From NCBI GenBank assembly GCA_036426205.1, contig CM071587.1, positions 3,499,447 to 3,563,446 of the forward strand: DNA of 64,000 nucleotides, in the 5' to 3' direction. Under the pieces are notes generated by a model. It saw only the letters and a program-made list of their open reading frames with translations. It ran no database searches and was not told where the DNA came from. Both the position numbers and the translations under genes were made by a program. Origin of the DNA: Ascaphus truei (lineage: Eukaryota; Chordata; Amphibia; Anura; Ascaphidae). This document shows, piece by piece, positions 45,137-60,138 of the stretch (within the stretch, counting starts at the first letter, position 1; each line of letters begins with the position of its first letter).

Positions 45137-48100
45137 CCAGTACATGTGAGTGCTATGCTGTCTCTTTTCATCAGCAAGGGTTAGCATCGTGAACAAGCTA
45201 ATGCTTGTATGCCAGGAGATTGGCATAGAGTGGGGATTTTTGACCCTGAATATGAACAGTTATTTTATCAAAATTTCCTCTTTTTTTGCCCCACCTTTTG
45301 TCACCTTGGGCTTAAAGCTCGCTGTTCAAAGCTGCGTTTTTATTTTTTTTTGTTTAGTTGGTTGTTTTTCTGTTTGAATATGTGCAATCAATAAATCCAC
45401 ACATGATGAAGTAATATCGCTAAGCGTTCCGATCGAATCCGGTTCTCCCGTGATCCATACGCGAGATAGTCGGCCATCTGGGGGGTCACTAACTAAATGG
45501 CGCCGAGTGCAGCAGGAGACCAAAGATGCAAAGTTCTGTAGGGAAGGATAAATGTGACCCAGGCGGATCAATAGTTACCAATTGGGGGCACATGCTAAAG
45601 GAGGGCGGGGCTCAAAAAGGGGTGTGCAGAGCACTGTCTTTTTCAAAAGAGGAAGGGAATGTGAATTTGTAAAGTGGTGTGCTATAGAAAAAAAAATGCC
45701 TTGGTTACCACTTATAATACTATTAAAAAAATGACATTTTAGAGCGCTCTAAAGAAAATGCTATCAAGTACTTTTTCTCATAGGACAAAGAACTGACATC
45801 TTAAATTTTACAAAAAACAACACACGTAGGATATTGCTAGGATGCAGCTTATGGGCTGCTATAATAGCGGACGAGAAGGAGTGAGTTATTCCTGAGTCCG
45901 TTGATATGGTTTCATATACGCACTCACTGTGTCAAGTATATAGGTTTTGTGGGGCCCTTTTTGTCCCACGTACCATAAAAATGGTCTTAACTTTGTTCGC
46001 ACAATACATTTAAGGTGCCCTCCAAACTCAATTTACAGAGTTCATAAATAAATATGTTATTTTGTTTTATGTGATGTATCAAATCCCCTGCCTTAAAACT
46101 AAATAGAGACCTGCCTAACTCGATTACTCCATGGGTAAAAAAAAGATACAATCAGGTTTTATGTCTTAATAAATATCTCGAAGATTTTAAACTGGTTGCA
46201 CAGACCAGTTTTGAGCCAAGACTTGTGATACAAATCCCCAGAAGTGTCTCGTTTGTAGCACCACGTGGAAATACCTTGAGGTGGTAAATGGGCAGAAAAG
46301 AAATGGAAAGAGGAGAAATCACAGGGCACGCTGATTACTGGCATTTATTACCATTAGGAACGGTTGTATTGCCTAGTCATTTCGTCCTTCTTCATTTTCA
46401 AGTGTCAGTCAAAAATAGGCTTCAGCCTAAAACAAATATGGAGAAACAACAATGGACAACTTTGGTTACAAACAGTTAAACAAGAGACTGCCAAAAGCCC
46501 CCATATCAGATTAATCCAGCATGAAGGTGGGTGTGGCTCTGCGACTTACAAATGTTACCAGATCCCTGGTCTCCTAAAATGTCAGCGACGGACGGCTCCC
46601 CATTCCTGATTTTATAATTGTGGGTTGCCTTATGCCTTGTCATTCCCGGGGACTCATTTGGATGTTGGTTGGTAAGTAATGTCCTGCCGTGGTGCATAGC
46701 GCGTGGCTTCTTTCTACCAAGCTGAATTCACTGCACTCTGCCATGATTATGGCATGTTCCTCTGTGGGCTTCCTATATAAAACCCTGATTATCTGACTCT
46801 GTGTAGCAGAAACAAAACACATCTCGTTTCAGTTCCTATGGCAGAAATGACAAACCAGCACATCCAAGTTGGAACAGCCAGTAGACAAGTGCTAGTTGAC
46901 AGCCAACAATTAACGATCAGTATCTCTTATCAGTAATATATACAGTACCTCTTATCAGTTAATATATCATTACTTCTCATTAGTAATGTATCAGTTACCT
47001 CTTATTTAGTAGTAATATATCAATATCTCGATTAGTAACTGGTATCGGTATTCTCTTATTAGTAAATGTACCATCGGTATTCTCTTATTAGTATGTACTC
47101 GGTATTCTCTTATGTGGTACATGCATCGCTATTCTCTATTAGATATGCATCAGTACATGATGGAGGCTCAGGTATAAGTATACAAACTAGTTAGTGCTCA
47201 TGACATAATGGATATGGGTTAAAAAACTGATTCTGGGGGAGGGGGTGACCATGAATATTGATAGTACTAAGTTGTTGTTTCTCAGTATTAGTGATATGTG
47301 TGCAGGGCGTGGTGTTGACACCTTCAGCTGAACATAAGGGAGCAAGGAAGTAGGAGCCCCTGGGGGATCTATTAAATGGGACTTGCAGAATAAGCTGAAC
47401 TTTTCACTGAAGCTCTGAGATGGCTATATATATATATATAGAGGTATGAGAGGCTCACCTCATGGGAGTATCAAGACTACAAATACATGCTTTTGCAGTG
47501 GGATACAAGCCCTAAACCCCCAAATGCACAGCCCCTAGTAATAGGTTAGAAAAACCCTACGTTACAAAGTGCCTTATTGGAAAATATGGTGTCATTGAGT
47601 TCTCATCCGGCTGTGTTCCTCCGAGAGATGTGTTCTAGCTTGTATTAGTCAGAGACACGTGAAGTTGCCCTTTGTGGAGATAGCTGAGAAGCCTCGTCCC
47701 TTTTGTTAGGATACCCACGAGAAGTGGGGTTTGAATTACTGATGTATTGGCCAAGTATCAGAAAGAAAGGAAAATGTGACATTTGTCGCATTTTAAAAGC
47801 GTGGAAAATGGGCCAGTTTCTTGTGCCTGTCCGAGCTCCAGTTTTTGTCAAATGCCTGGAAATAATTAAGCCTCTAGTGTCAGCCTGGCAAGACAATGAG
47901 GAACATTGAGGGCACCAGGAGATGGGGGGGAGGGAGTTCGCAGGATCTGAGTACTGTAATGAATGCACATAAATGAAATGCTGGGGAGATGGACAATGAC
48001 AATTATACAGAGAGTCACAGTTCGCTGCTGTCCTGAATTCCAGCTCCTATTGATCGGCTAGCAGGAGTGTTCTACGTTCTGAAACGAGTCGTATACACCT

Positions 48101-48244
48101 GCACGATGCACTAATTTAATCCTGCAGTACCCGTCACTGACGTGTCAGTTATTAGGGGTATGGATTGTTTGACAGGTTTCCATCCACCCTGCACTAGGTA
48201 CAGTTTATTAGGGGAGGGTACACACACTGACTGGCACTGAGAGT

Positions 48245-48435
48245 TGAAGCAGGGGAGCCTGGTTCAATTCCTGGTTGTCTACTCCTTGGACCTTGGGCAA
48301 ATCACTATGTCCCTGTGCCAGGTAACAACAAATAGATTGTAAGCTCAAAGGGGCAGGGACCTGTGCCTGCAAAATGTCTTGTGTAAACTAGCAGCGCTTT
48401 ACAAGAACATATTATTATTAATATTATTTATAATT
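48245..48435 (+). mobile_element. MIR-like SINE, copy B of 30025-30235
   Basis: Same element with deletions in family-conserved phrases: CTTGGACCTT for CTTGTGACCTT, and GTGCCAGG for GTGCCTCAGG. Confidence 0.8.
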
Positions 48436-51400
48436 ATTATTATTATTATATGATATGTTTGGGCTTTACATAAAGGTGATTACAGTATGTTGAGTTCATT
48501 ATTTCTCGGTATGGAGCCTGCAGCTAGTTTAACTCATGCACTGTCATGCTTAGAGGCCCTACTACTGGCTCCAGGGTATGGAACAGGTTTATCCAGTCCT
48601 GGTTTTTCTATCCCGTACAAACCGAGACTACAAAATCTCCCTGACTTTGAAACCTATGGGCACTCCACCCTTGCCTGGAATGGATATGTGTAGGGTGTAG
48701 GGTGTAAGATAGGTATTAATGTAGAGTGGAAGTATATACATGTAGGCTGTAGGTGTAGTGATACGTGTAGGGTGTAGTGTATACATGCAGAGTGTAAGGT
48801 TCGTAGGGTGGAGTATAACGTGTAGGGTGGTAAGATGGAGTGTATACGTTGTAGGGTGTAAGATGGAGTGTATAGGTGTAGGGTGGAGTGTAGGGTGTAA
48901 GATGGAGTGTATAGTGTAGGTGTGTAAGATGGAGTGTATACGTGTAGGTGGGGTGTAAGGTGTGCGCCAGAAGACGTGTACTTTTTTAGATTCAAAGATC
49001 CAGTTGACATGATCCAGAAATTAAAATAATTTCTCAAGTCGCTTTCATATTTTATTTGACGGATAAATCCTCATACTGTGTAATAAATAAAAACAAAACG
49101 TATTAAATTGTAGACATAGTGTTGCATGGCTGACTGCTTTTGATTTGTATTGTAGCTATGAATATATTGCAAAGTGGAATCATCCTTTAACCCCTTCACT
49201 GGAAAAAAAAAAAGGGCCACGAACCTACTGTTGTGCAGTTATTTTGCACGACTGTGCTGGGACCATCTGGACAGAGAAGGAGTCACCGTGTGTCTATCAT
49301 CAAATATAACAAGTATCATTGATAGATGTAGCACTGAATGTTCCCTGGACTCCCACAGGTTTTTTGGACATGGTCGATGATACTTTGAACACCAAACGCA
49401 GCCGAAGTAATACAGCTCCAAGACCAATAAATGATAGGTGTAATCTCTTCCTGGTGCAGCCTTTCACAGATTCCAGGGGCCAATTAGAGCTCGGGATATG
49501 TTGTCCTTCCATCTCTCTCTCTCTCTCTCTCTGAGGGACTCTCTGGCAGAAAACCAATGCAAGACAGAGCTAGCAAGAGGGAGACCAGGCAAGAGCTGGA
49601 AGAAAGAGGTTAGCGACTGGAAGGGAGATCTGGAGGCAGCTGGGACCATTATATATGCCTTTATTTTTTGTTTGAGAATAATCATCCAGGGATAAAATGC
49701 CACCTATTAAATGTCCCTTAAATTATTCAGCCTAGAGGTACAGGTTTTGTATCACGTGCTTGTCCTTAATGCCATCCAGTGCTAAGGATCCTATACCCCA
49801 GCACTGATATCTGAGACATAGTAGTTATGGAATCTTGTATGTTATACATGTTCATGCCCCAAACCAGTGTTTTCCAAAGCTCTCTAGTGACAGGGCCACA
49901 CCAGGTTTTTGGAGAATAACCCTTAAAATTGCATCCAGATGAATGCTATGTTTTGATACTAATAGAATGTAGGTGCTTGCTTACAAACCTGGTGAAGAAG
50001 TGGGTTGGAAAACAGCGCTCTGACAAAACAAACCCATAAGGCTCATTGACTACGCGCTCTATATAGAGTCTCAAACTGTCCTGATCTAGAGCAGCGGTGA
50101 GCACACGGGGGGCACGAGACTGTCTGCGGGGGGCACAGGCCTCTGAAACCTGACTTAGCTTGGTTCTTAGACGCGTCGCCATGGCAACGCGGCGTCAAAT
50201 GACGCCGAGAGGTTTGTGACGTCACATTGCTATGGCAACGTGACGTCATGCCGCAGAGGCGAGGTAAGCGGGGAGGTGGGGGGAGGGCGCAGAAGAAACG
50301 GGGATCTGCGCAGGGAAAAAAGTTTGCACCCACTTATCTAGAGTATGAAATATAGTATATATGTGTTATATATCGCTTCACAGCAGTAAGTACAGGACAT
50401 AATATATAACATCTAATGGGAATAAGCATTTCAGACATAAAAGTAACATTAGGAAAAGGTGTCCTGCCCGGAAGAGCTTACAATCTAAATAGTATGTGGG
50501 AGAATTTACAGAGGCAGTATGCAGGTGTTCTGGTAAGTGTGACTGCAAGGGGTCATGGTATATGCAAATGAGATGTATAGTATCAGCAAGCGGTGCTACC
50601 CAAATGGTTATTAACGAGCTGTGTTTTAAGATGGGTCTTAAGGTGGATTGAGAGGGTGCTTGTTATATTGAGGGAAGGGCATCTGGAGGAGTGGGGCAGC
50701 ACAGTGAGCAAGGTTTTAGGTGAGAGAGGGCTTTAGGTACAAAAGGGGGTAGACAGAAGACATCTTGAGCAGCACACAGGGTTGAGCAGGGTGTATAGCG
50801 GGAAATTAGGAATGGGATGTAAGGCGGGGAAGAAAATAAGAAAAGTCAGCATTTCAGAATCATGGAGCCATTGACTGCAGAGCACAGAGCGTGACATTTC
50901 AATAACTCTCTTTTTGTTCCCCGTAGAAATAGGAAAATGTCACCAATGTCTTTATTAACCCTCCCAATCTCCCTATGTGGCTGAACCATGTACAACAAAG
51001 TATGGTCAGAGAGCATTACCCAAGACCGCATACCAAGAAATAAAACGACTGCCATGAACAGATACATATTTTTTATTACACATTTTACCAACAGTACATC
51101 TCTTGGGCAGGGCTGGCACTGCCAGGAAGACCCACAAAGATATCGGAGTAAGGACAATGCACCTGCATAGCAAGAAAATAGAAAGCCCTTATATTAGCAT
51201 AAGTGCAGTTTAGTAGATTCAGCAGGTGAGCTACACTTAATCTCCTTCATTGCATGGTAATGTGCTTGCAGACTCCTCACTGCCTAGGGGTTAATATATT
51301 CGCCTCATGAACACACTGGCTGCTCTCCCGTGTCTCCCTTTGCAGATTTGAATATTTCTGGGACCCTTCGTGCCAGAAATGGATGTGCCCTCTGTTATTC

Positions 51401-52849
51401 CTTTCCTTTGCACAATAAAACAGAAACATTTGAAGTGAAGTTCAGCAGCTGTACTTGCCCCCTTAACAGGACTCCCCTGAAACTATGCAGATCCACTCTA
51501 ATTGTTGGTGGCAAACGACTAGTGTCTGTAACCCCTTCAGTGCTGGAACCCAGTAAACATTCTAGAGCCACACATTTCAGGACCCCGATAATGCTGTGGT
51601 TTATTTACTTGGTGGGAAAATATTGATACAACTAATACAGTGGTGCTCAAACCAGTCCTGAATCAAGGACCACCAGCGCAGGTTTTAAGGACCACCCTGC
51701 TTCAGCACATGTGGTTCAGTCAAATGACCTCAGCCACTTGATTGAGCCACCTGAGCTGAAGCAGGTTATTCCTAAAACCTGAGCTGTTGGTGACCCTTGA
51801 CTCAGACTGAATTTGAGAACCCCCCAGACTAAAACCATCTTCTAGAAATCCCATCCCATGGAAGCCCTTCTATAGCCCCGAAAACAGCTGTTTGGGGCTC
51901 TGTCTGCAGTTAGGCTCAGCACATCCATTGTGAATTCTCTCAGTCCTACACTGAAGCCAAATCATGTAGAACTTGGTTGCAGTTAAATTGTACTTTGAGG
52001 GCAAAAAGGGAGATTTCCAGTTTCTCTAAAGTGCATTTATTGGCAGCAGGGCACGCGTGCAGCAAACACTTCCACACCCCACAGAGCCGGCATGCGTGGG
52101 GTGTGGGATCACGGCACCAAGACGCTCAATTGGACAGACAAGATCACAATCTTTTCACCTGGAAACAAGTAGAAAAAAGTGCTGGGTTGGATGCTGAAAA
52201 ATCTCACGCGGCAAAGTCAAACCCATCATTACAATTGGATGTCAGTACAGTCCCTGGGGGGGGACACTGAAATGTCACTGTTTACAAAAGGCATAGGCAT
52301 TAAATGGAAATGGGATTGGTTCCTGCTAGACACAACCTAATTGGGACAATCATCTTCCAGTATCAGAACATAGAGAAGACAATAGAAGACCATCATGCAC
52401 ATAGAGAAGACAAGAGAGGACCCTCATTTCACCCAATTTGTTCCCGTCTGTGGTTATTATGAAATCCTCCATTTACACATTGGGAGTTGAGAATGAAAGG
52501 CTCCCTACTGAGAACAGCAGCCAAGAATGCACTAGATTTATAAATGCAACAAGTGAATGCTTTGTACAGGAATTTATATCCCTTTGAATAAACATGGTAC
52601 CCTTTTTTAGTCCAGTCTTTCAGCTGTGAGACTTGGATACACCAGAGACTTATTCAGTTAGCTGCCACAGTTCCAATCGTATGCGACTCGCGGGAAGGAC
52701 CCGTTGACTTCAACGAGTGTCCATGCGGAGAGCTGGATCTGCGCTATCACAGCTTACTGAATATGACCCATAGAATACTGTGTGCCAATGTGCTATTTGT
52801 CTCCATTTCTGATGGCTCATCAGACATTGTGTAAACATTGAGCACCTGG

Positions 52850-53160
52850 CTGCCACCCAACACACACCGATGCAGCCACCAGTATCCGAACACTTGCTTG
52901 GAAATCTGGGGCAATCTCACAGAAAAATGCCTCAACATTTCTGTTAGATTCCTAATGGCCCATATGATTAACACGTGGGGTGTCCTGCAGGCCCATTCAT
53001 CAAACTGACTGGGACTGCAGGGACCCGCATGTGTAATCAGATGGGCCATTAGGAATCTCACAGAAATTTGAGGCATTTACTGTGAGATGCCTATTTTTTA
53101 CCCAGGCAAGTGAACGGATACTGGTTTGCGTCATTTGTGTCCACACTGTACAGGTACCAC
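52850..53160. mobile_element. Foldback element, copy B of 34690-35030
   Basis: Same paired arms (ATGCCTCAACATTTCTG and its inverse) with scattered one-base indels. Confidence 0.75.
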
Positions 53161-55146
53161 CAGTCAATACATAATCGACATAGAATACACTGCTAGAAGA
53201 AAAGATGTGAATCAAACGTCAACATCCCTCCTTTCCGTAATCTTCAAAGTGGCACAAATAGGATTTTTTTTTCTTAACCCTTTTTCTGCATGTCCCACAA
53301 TGCACTGTTACACTTAGAAAACATAGGCTCCTATACGACATGAAACTGTTTCCCAGTGTTGGAGAAGAGATCAGCTCCATTCTAATTAATAGGATTCAAA
53401 TATTCTTTCCCACACAGAAGCCACTTTCCACAGCTGCGAATAGAGGCTTAGTTTTCTTAGTTTTTGCACACCCTTTCATGGAAGAACCACAGAGTTTTCA
53501 CAGATGTACAGTAGCAGTGTGAATGGAGCTTGGAAACCTCAACGGTCTCTTCTTTGTGTGTCATGAAAACCAAAGGGTAGATTAGGGCAGTGGAAATGCG
53601 TGGTCGTGGGAAAATGGTCATATAAATGAAGGGTATTACACTTCAACAAATCAACCCCAGGGAACAATACATTTAGAAATCAGATAGGAGTCAAATGGAG
53701 TTTGAAGCTTTATAGCAGCTTAAGAATTGAGAGGCCCAGGTGCGATCAAAGTGACCCGTATCTGTCACCAGCTTGATGATAACGATGCATCAGGCTCTTT
53801 CTGTCTTCCCTGTCCGCCTGTCCTTCACTTTATCTGCTCACTGTGCAGAGGAGTAACCAATACCCTTTTCTGTAGGTAGCTAGGTAAAAGTGTAAGGTTG
53901 TATTAACATACCCCTTAATCCTGTGGCCCACACGCTGTCCCAGTTTCCTCATCCTCCCTCAGTGGTTTCTCTTATGGAAGAAGCCTCTTTACAATGTAGA
54001 GGAAATTATTGCTGGTCCTCCCCAGCTGCCCATGGGTCAGATAAAGCATCGGTGAGGTCTGACTGACAATCTGATGATGGCAGACTAATGACAGATGTGG
54101 GAAGGAGTTCCGACAAGCTTTCTATTTGTGAGTCATTGTTTTCCTGCCTTTTAATTAACAAGGGTGATATTATTGTCTCATCACCCATGCGGTGTTCTGC
54201 TGGGATTTTGTATTCAGCACCTGCCCAGATGCGCCATCCCAGAGGGGGCAGTGCATGCCCTTGCCCCTTTAAAGACTACAAGGGGAAGAGTTCAATGCAG
54301 TTAACCCAAGTATTTGGGATCCCATTTGCAGACAACAGCTTATTAGCACAATGAAGCAAGCTCTACTTTCACATTTTTGGATGAAAAAAAAAAAAAGTAC
54401 AATGCCCAATATTGTTGATTTAGTAAAGGTTGGAAGGCTCTGCTGACATCTGTATTGGGGTCAAACTCAACTGAGCAGGCGATAAAAGGTCTGAGAAAGA
54501 TAAGATTGAGGGTCACGTTTGTTTTAATGTATATGCTTATAATTTATGTAGCTCTTCCTCTATACTACATGAAGCCCTATGGCATATATACAAAAAGCTC
54601 TGAAATTCCGGGCTCATAAAGTCTAAATCAGTAACAGGCGTTCTGTTCCCTGAAGTTAAACGTGAATTACAAAGCTAATCTATACGAAAATAACGGCCGT
54701 CAGTGATCTCATGAGCACAGGTGTAACGCCAGGGAAGTTTAGCGCGGCGTGGTCAAGCTTCAAATAACATGGCGTCACGCCTGTCTTACCAAAGGCGGGT
54801 TACTCCCATCCAGAGATTAATTAAAGTTAAAAAAAGAGAGACAGGAGAGAAAGAACCCTGTAAATAACAATAGTATAGTTAAAGTAATACAACGGGCTGA
54901 AATCAGCAATTAACACTGCATTACTGACCTTCGAGTTAGCACTTAACAAGGTTTAATTTAAGTTATAAACTCGTAAGTCCATAATATAGAACTTTGTGGA
55001 TCTGGGCCGAAGAGCCTTATTCTATATGTGCTAAACCGACCGTTACGGTGGTTTGGGCTGAAAATCTCCATTCAAGTCAATAAGGATTTGGGAACAAAAT
55101 GCCACTTTGGATTAAATACTGTATAATTACGTCCAAATAATAATGG

Positions 55147-55365
55147 TTGTTCGTATAGCACTGTGCTTACAGAGACATTTTGCAGAACACAGTCCCTGCC
55201 CCATAGAGCTTACAATCTATGTTTTAGGTGCCTGAGGGACAGTAAAAAAAAGGGACTTGCCCAAGGTACAAGGAGCTGACACTGAGAATTGAACCAGGTT
55301 TCCATGATTCACACTCAGTGCCAGAGTCGTGTCTTTACTCACTGAGCCACTCCTTCTCTCTAAAC
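55147..55365 (-). mobile_element. MIR-like SINE, copy B of 37020-37245
   Basis: CAAGGTACAAGG replaces the family phrase CAAGGTCACAAGG. Otherwise the same element. Confidence 0.78.
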
Positions 55366-58300
55366 GTATGATGCTCTGTAGGCTCTTTCTGGAAGGATAA
55401 ATGCAATGAGTTATTCGCAAGCTGCTTCCCAAATCAAGCTCTTGGCTTGCTAGGACTTTGGGGTTGCTAGTCCCTCCTGCCTCCTTTCTTCTACACACAG
55501 AACCACATGGTACCAAATACATTTGCATTAAAGGGGATTCTTACACCGTCTTTACCTCTTGTCTTTCAGAACAAGCAGAATCTGGAACACTGTCTCTACA
55601 AATATCCTTCCTCGCCCATAGAGTGATGAAATCTGCACCGATATCAATAAGGGACAGTTTAATGTCTTTAATCATGGCCCAGAGCTGCAGAAAATGGGAT
55701 TATTTAGTAACCGAGAAGTGGAGATCCTTACATGTGTAGAGGCTACCTTCACTCAAGGAGCCGATCCAATTTCGCTCTTATTGAATGTGTCACCTCCTGT
55801 TCCCTACTGAAGGGAACAAGTTGGTGTGGCCTGCATTTTTTCCTTCCAATCCGTACTTATGAATAATGTAGAACCTGTTAGCAGAAGGCCTATGTTTGAC
55901 CTTGGTCATTTCGCTGACCTCAGCACCAATTTAGAATGAACCATTTTTTAGGAAACAGGATTAACCCATTTAACACTGGCAGAACTTTGCTGTGCAATGT
56001 GCTGACAGGGTTAATCCTTCCTCTGCATCTTGTAATGATATTAAAAAGAAAGCAAACCTTTTTCTCTGCTTAAACTTAGCCTGATACTCTGTCTGACATG
56101 AAGGAGTATCCTTCTTGAATTATTGTGAGTCAATGTAGAACTTAGTGGGAGCTGTTAAAAAAAGCATTCAGATTTCCATACATTCATCAGGTGTTGCGGG
56201 TGTCTAGCAAGAAAATAAAGCAGCCCATTCACTGTGATAGTATGCCGAATATTGCTCTGCAATGGGACATTGAAGTTCATCTCCAAATGATAAAAGCTGG
56301 ACGGGGGTTTTAAAATGTTATATTCAGTCTGGTCTCAGTTTTACACTGCACCCAGTTTTGTGTCAGTGTTACGCTGCACCCAGTTTTGTTTTTTTTTACA
56401 TTGAGAATCATTTAATTGACAAATTGATGATCCATTTGCTTAGAATTAAAATGAGACGGGGGTTAGCAAACCCAGCACTTCGTACAAGTGACCGGGCACA
56501 GAACTCCTCTGTCATGAGCAGACTTACAGCAAGTAGTTCAATTGCACAAAACCACATGGACGAGAATTTGCATCCCACTGAGCAGCAGTCACAGTCACAG
56601 AACATCAGAACAAGCAGCAGGAAACGTCTGGACAGGTGCCAACAGGTCACAAAAAAAGAAGAGATTCGAGCAGGAACCTTCCAGATCTCATGCTGGAACC
56701 CCCCAATCGCCGATCAAATATGACGTTTTCAATGAAATCTTCTTGGCAACCAGCTCAGAAACTAATGCAAAACAACACTTCCAAAGTCAGTTAGTCTACA
56801 GTAACGCAAAATGAAATGAGAGTTTGCAATAAGGCACTCATGCAGGTGACATTTGCACGCTTGTCCCCTTTCCGTAACCATGTATCGGTTTAAAGACACA
56901 TTTTCAAAGCACTGACGTTTATCTTTGAATGGGCTGAATAATACATCAAGAGAGTACAAGTGAACACAATCATACATGGATGATACACACCCATTAAATC
57001 TATATCTATCTATCTCCATCCATCAATCCATATTTAATTCTCTACCTACACATACAGATGTAGCAGGACTAACAGTTCTTGGTGCCACGTGTTTTCACTG
57101 TGCAGGTGCAGTTGCAGATCTTGCAGTCCGAGGACAGAAGGATTGCCAGAAGGATTAGCATTGCAGGGTTCCAGATTCCGAATGGGACCTGTAGCCTTAA
57201 TCCTTTGGCCATCTGCAGGTAGAAAATACAAGGACAGAAAGTCTGTCTACATCTGATACACACAAAGACTATATGCATTCTTACATCTCTACACACCCCC
57301 AACACACACACACACACACACACACATTCACCCTCAAAAATTCACTTTCACTCAGACACACAAGTGCGCACACACATACAGTATTACGCACAAGCTAACA
57401 CAACTACAAACACAAAAACATGCACCAGGTTCTCAAGCATAACTATACTCTTGCACACACACCTAGACACAACATTTCGGACTTCTTCTAACAGGGGGTC
57501 ATATCATATGCCCGCCTTCATAGCCTGGGGTTTTAATGGAAGGTTCATCGTGCCTATCACTGCTGCCAGAGGATATAGTGATGCAGCCAGGTAAACATCC
57601 CCAAACAATATTCAGCCCCAAACAGATCCTGTGCCAACAAAAAATTCAGGATGTACACGGATGATCCCTTCAGAGTTGATTGACACCTTCGCAGACTCCT
57701 GACTGCTCCCCTTGTGCAATCTTTCTGTATAAACCTGGCTGGAGACGTGATGTCCCCAGCAGTCATCTGCTCCTGGTCCTTACAGCATATTGTAGGGCAC
57801 ATCTTAATTAATAATACTGAAGATGTAGAAACTTAAGACCCTCTGTGTCTCGCTGTCCTTCTGTCAGAGGCACGCTCATCATATTGTGTTGAGTTGCTCA
57901 TGTAACCTGGGATCCGTTGACAGGTCAGAAGATATTGGACCCTGGATCCTGCCATGATGAACCGCTTCCAGATCCCCCTCTGCTCCACTCTGCTTTATTC
58001 CAATCATTAGCATTGCCTTTGGCTTCAGTGATTTCTTTGATCCCTCGCTTGTGGAGTGTAGCTTTGCAGATCCCCAGCAAAGAAAGGCTTAGTGTTTTGA
58101 GGCTTTAAAGACAGCTTGTGTGTGTGTGTATATATATCTATATCTATCTATAATATATAGATAGATATAGAGAGATAGATATATATAAAAATGTGAACAT
58201 CTCTAGATGCAGCTCTGACAGGCTTCAGTAAGGTACAATGCCAAAGTGACGAGTTAAGGTTGGATGTTTTTCTTGCAGGCAAACAACCACAGATGAGGAC

Positions 58301-58422
58301 GGGGATTGAAGTGTTAGCATTCCCATCACATTCTTTATGTTACAGTTTCGGTGCTCTATACGGGAGTTGGGTTACCATCAGATAATCTCTTTGTTTGGTG
58401 CAGTTAAAATTGTGTGTGTGTG

Positions 58423-58455
<33 letters not shown>

Positions 58456-58481
58456 TGTGTGTGTGGTGTGTGTGTGTTGTG

Positions 58482-58512
<31 letters not shown>

Positions 58513-59278
58513 TGTGTGTGTTTTCTTGGCTGCTTTGCAGAATGCAATTTCTTTCAGTTTGAGTCACCTAATTAACATTCTCTGTAAATCCAACATAATT
58601 CTTCACAAATGTTCCCTAGAACACCCGGGGCGTTGGCACCAAAGACAGTATGTGCAATTCTCACAGCAAGGGGGGAAAAATTCTGGCCAATCACTATTGA
58701 TGTTAAAAAAAAACAAACATGTAGATATGTTTACATGTTGATATGAACACACACCAGCTGTATATACTGTACATAAGTTATAAGTTAGATTAGTTTGGGG
58801 GGAAAGCCTCAACAGTTCACTATTCTGATTCCTGCTGGAGCAAAGAGCATGAAGTCTCTAGAAAAAATCTAGATTATGTGTACAGATCCTCCACTGCTAG
58901 ACAAGAGGGAGAGAAGGCAAACGTGAGAATCTCACTCTGCAATGAGGGTCTTTGGATCCCACTGTGATAAATAGGTGTAACACCTGTTGGGTCTCTCCAG
59001 CAGTGAAAGAGTTAAGATTGGAGAAGTCTGTTGGGCCACTCTTTTGGAGATGGGCTTCCTTCCACCTGTGAGTGTAGGAGGTTGGTGAAATCCATCATAA
59101 AGAGCCAAAGGACCCATCTGCTGCTGTCCATTCTGCCACACTAGATGGGCGGATGCAAGAGAGGGTGTCTCTTCCAACACCCTCCTCATCTTGGTCACAA
59201 GGCTGTTATTGCGTCAGTTCTGCTGTGGGCTAGGCCCTCCCTGGTTCACTTTGCCCCCATCATGGGCAGTCATGCCAG

Positions 59279-59795
59279 TCATGCCGGGTTTATTCGGACC
59301 GTCCGATTTTGCAGGCATAAGCGACATCCTTGGCGATGCTGCCACATCCGGTGGACATCTGCAACTCGGTGCGGAGGCTAGGGGAGGGGAAGCAAAACTT
59401 TTTGACACGCCTTGAAGTTCTCGTCCAGGAAGGCATAGAGGACGGGGTCAGGCTGCTTTGGCATAGCCCAGGGCGAGGCGAGAGAAGTGCAGGATGGCCA
59501 CCTTGAGGTCGCTGTCCGGCTTGGCCCCAGGCTTTGCACAGCACGAAGATCTGAAGGGGGTCCAGCAGAGATGAACACCGGCCACCACTACCAGTACCAG
59601 CCGGGTGATCCGGCGCAGGTTACGGTCCTTTCTTGGATCCAGACAGAACTGCACCTTTTCAGGCGTCGGATCATCAGGCTATAGCAAATGGTGATGATGA
59701 GGACAGGAATGACGAAGGAGAAGAGGAAGACGCCAGATGCGAAGACGGGATCCAGTAATATTCTGGGAATGGCATCTGCACCAAGCATTCAATCT
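59279..59795 (-). pseudogene. OPRL1: OPRL1 last exon, frameshifted duplicate
   Basis: This is the copy-B counterpart of the intact exon at 41217-41740, 517 instead of 524 bases. The acceptor and stop positions are preserved, but numerous one- to few-base indels scatter the reading over all three frames. Open pieces at 59290-59544, 59378-59578, 59448-59654 and 59588-59788 each hold part of the receptor (for example [34 protein letters not shown]). It lies closer to the upstream exon (63462-63817) than the intact copy does, so a gene predictor may splice to it wrongly. I infer sequence error or a mis-assembled second copy rather than a real pseudogene. Confidence 0.88.
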
Positions 59796-60138
59796 CTGCA
59801 GAGCAAAGCAAAAACACTTTTAGCACTTTTACATGTTTGACTGCTGTTACTGAGAGAGAGTACAGACCTACACACAACCACACAACCACACACACACACA
59901 CACACACAACACACACACACAGTCTCACACTATCACAACACAGTCTCACCACACACACACACGCACAAACACACACACACGTGCACAAAACACACACCAT
60001 CACATGATGGCCCACTGGAAAAATATTGAATACCAATTATGTATAATTCTTTGCATTTCTCTGAGAACACTTAATTCAAAGCAGTTCAGCAATGTCTGTT
60101 TATCTGGATATGCAGAAGGAAAGGAGCACAGCTTCCCA

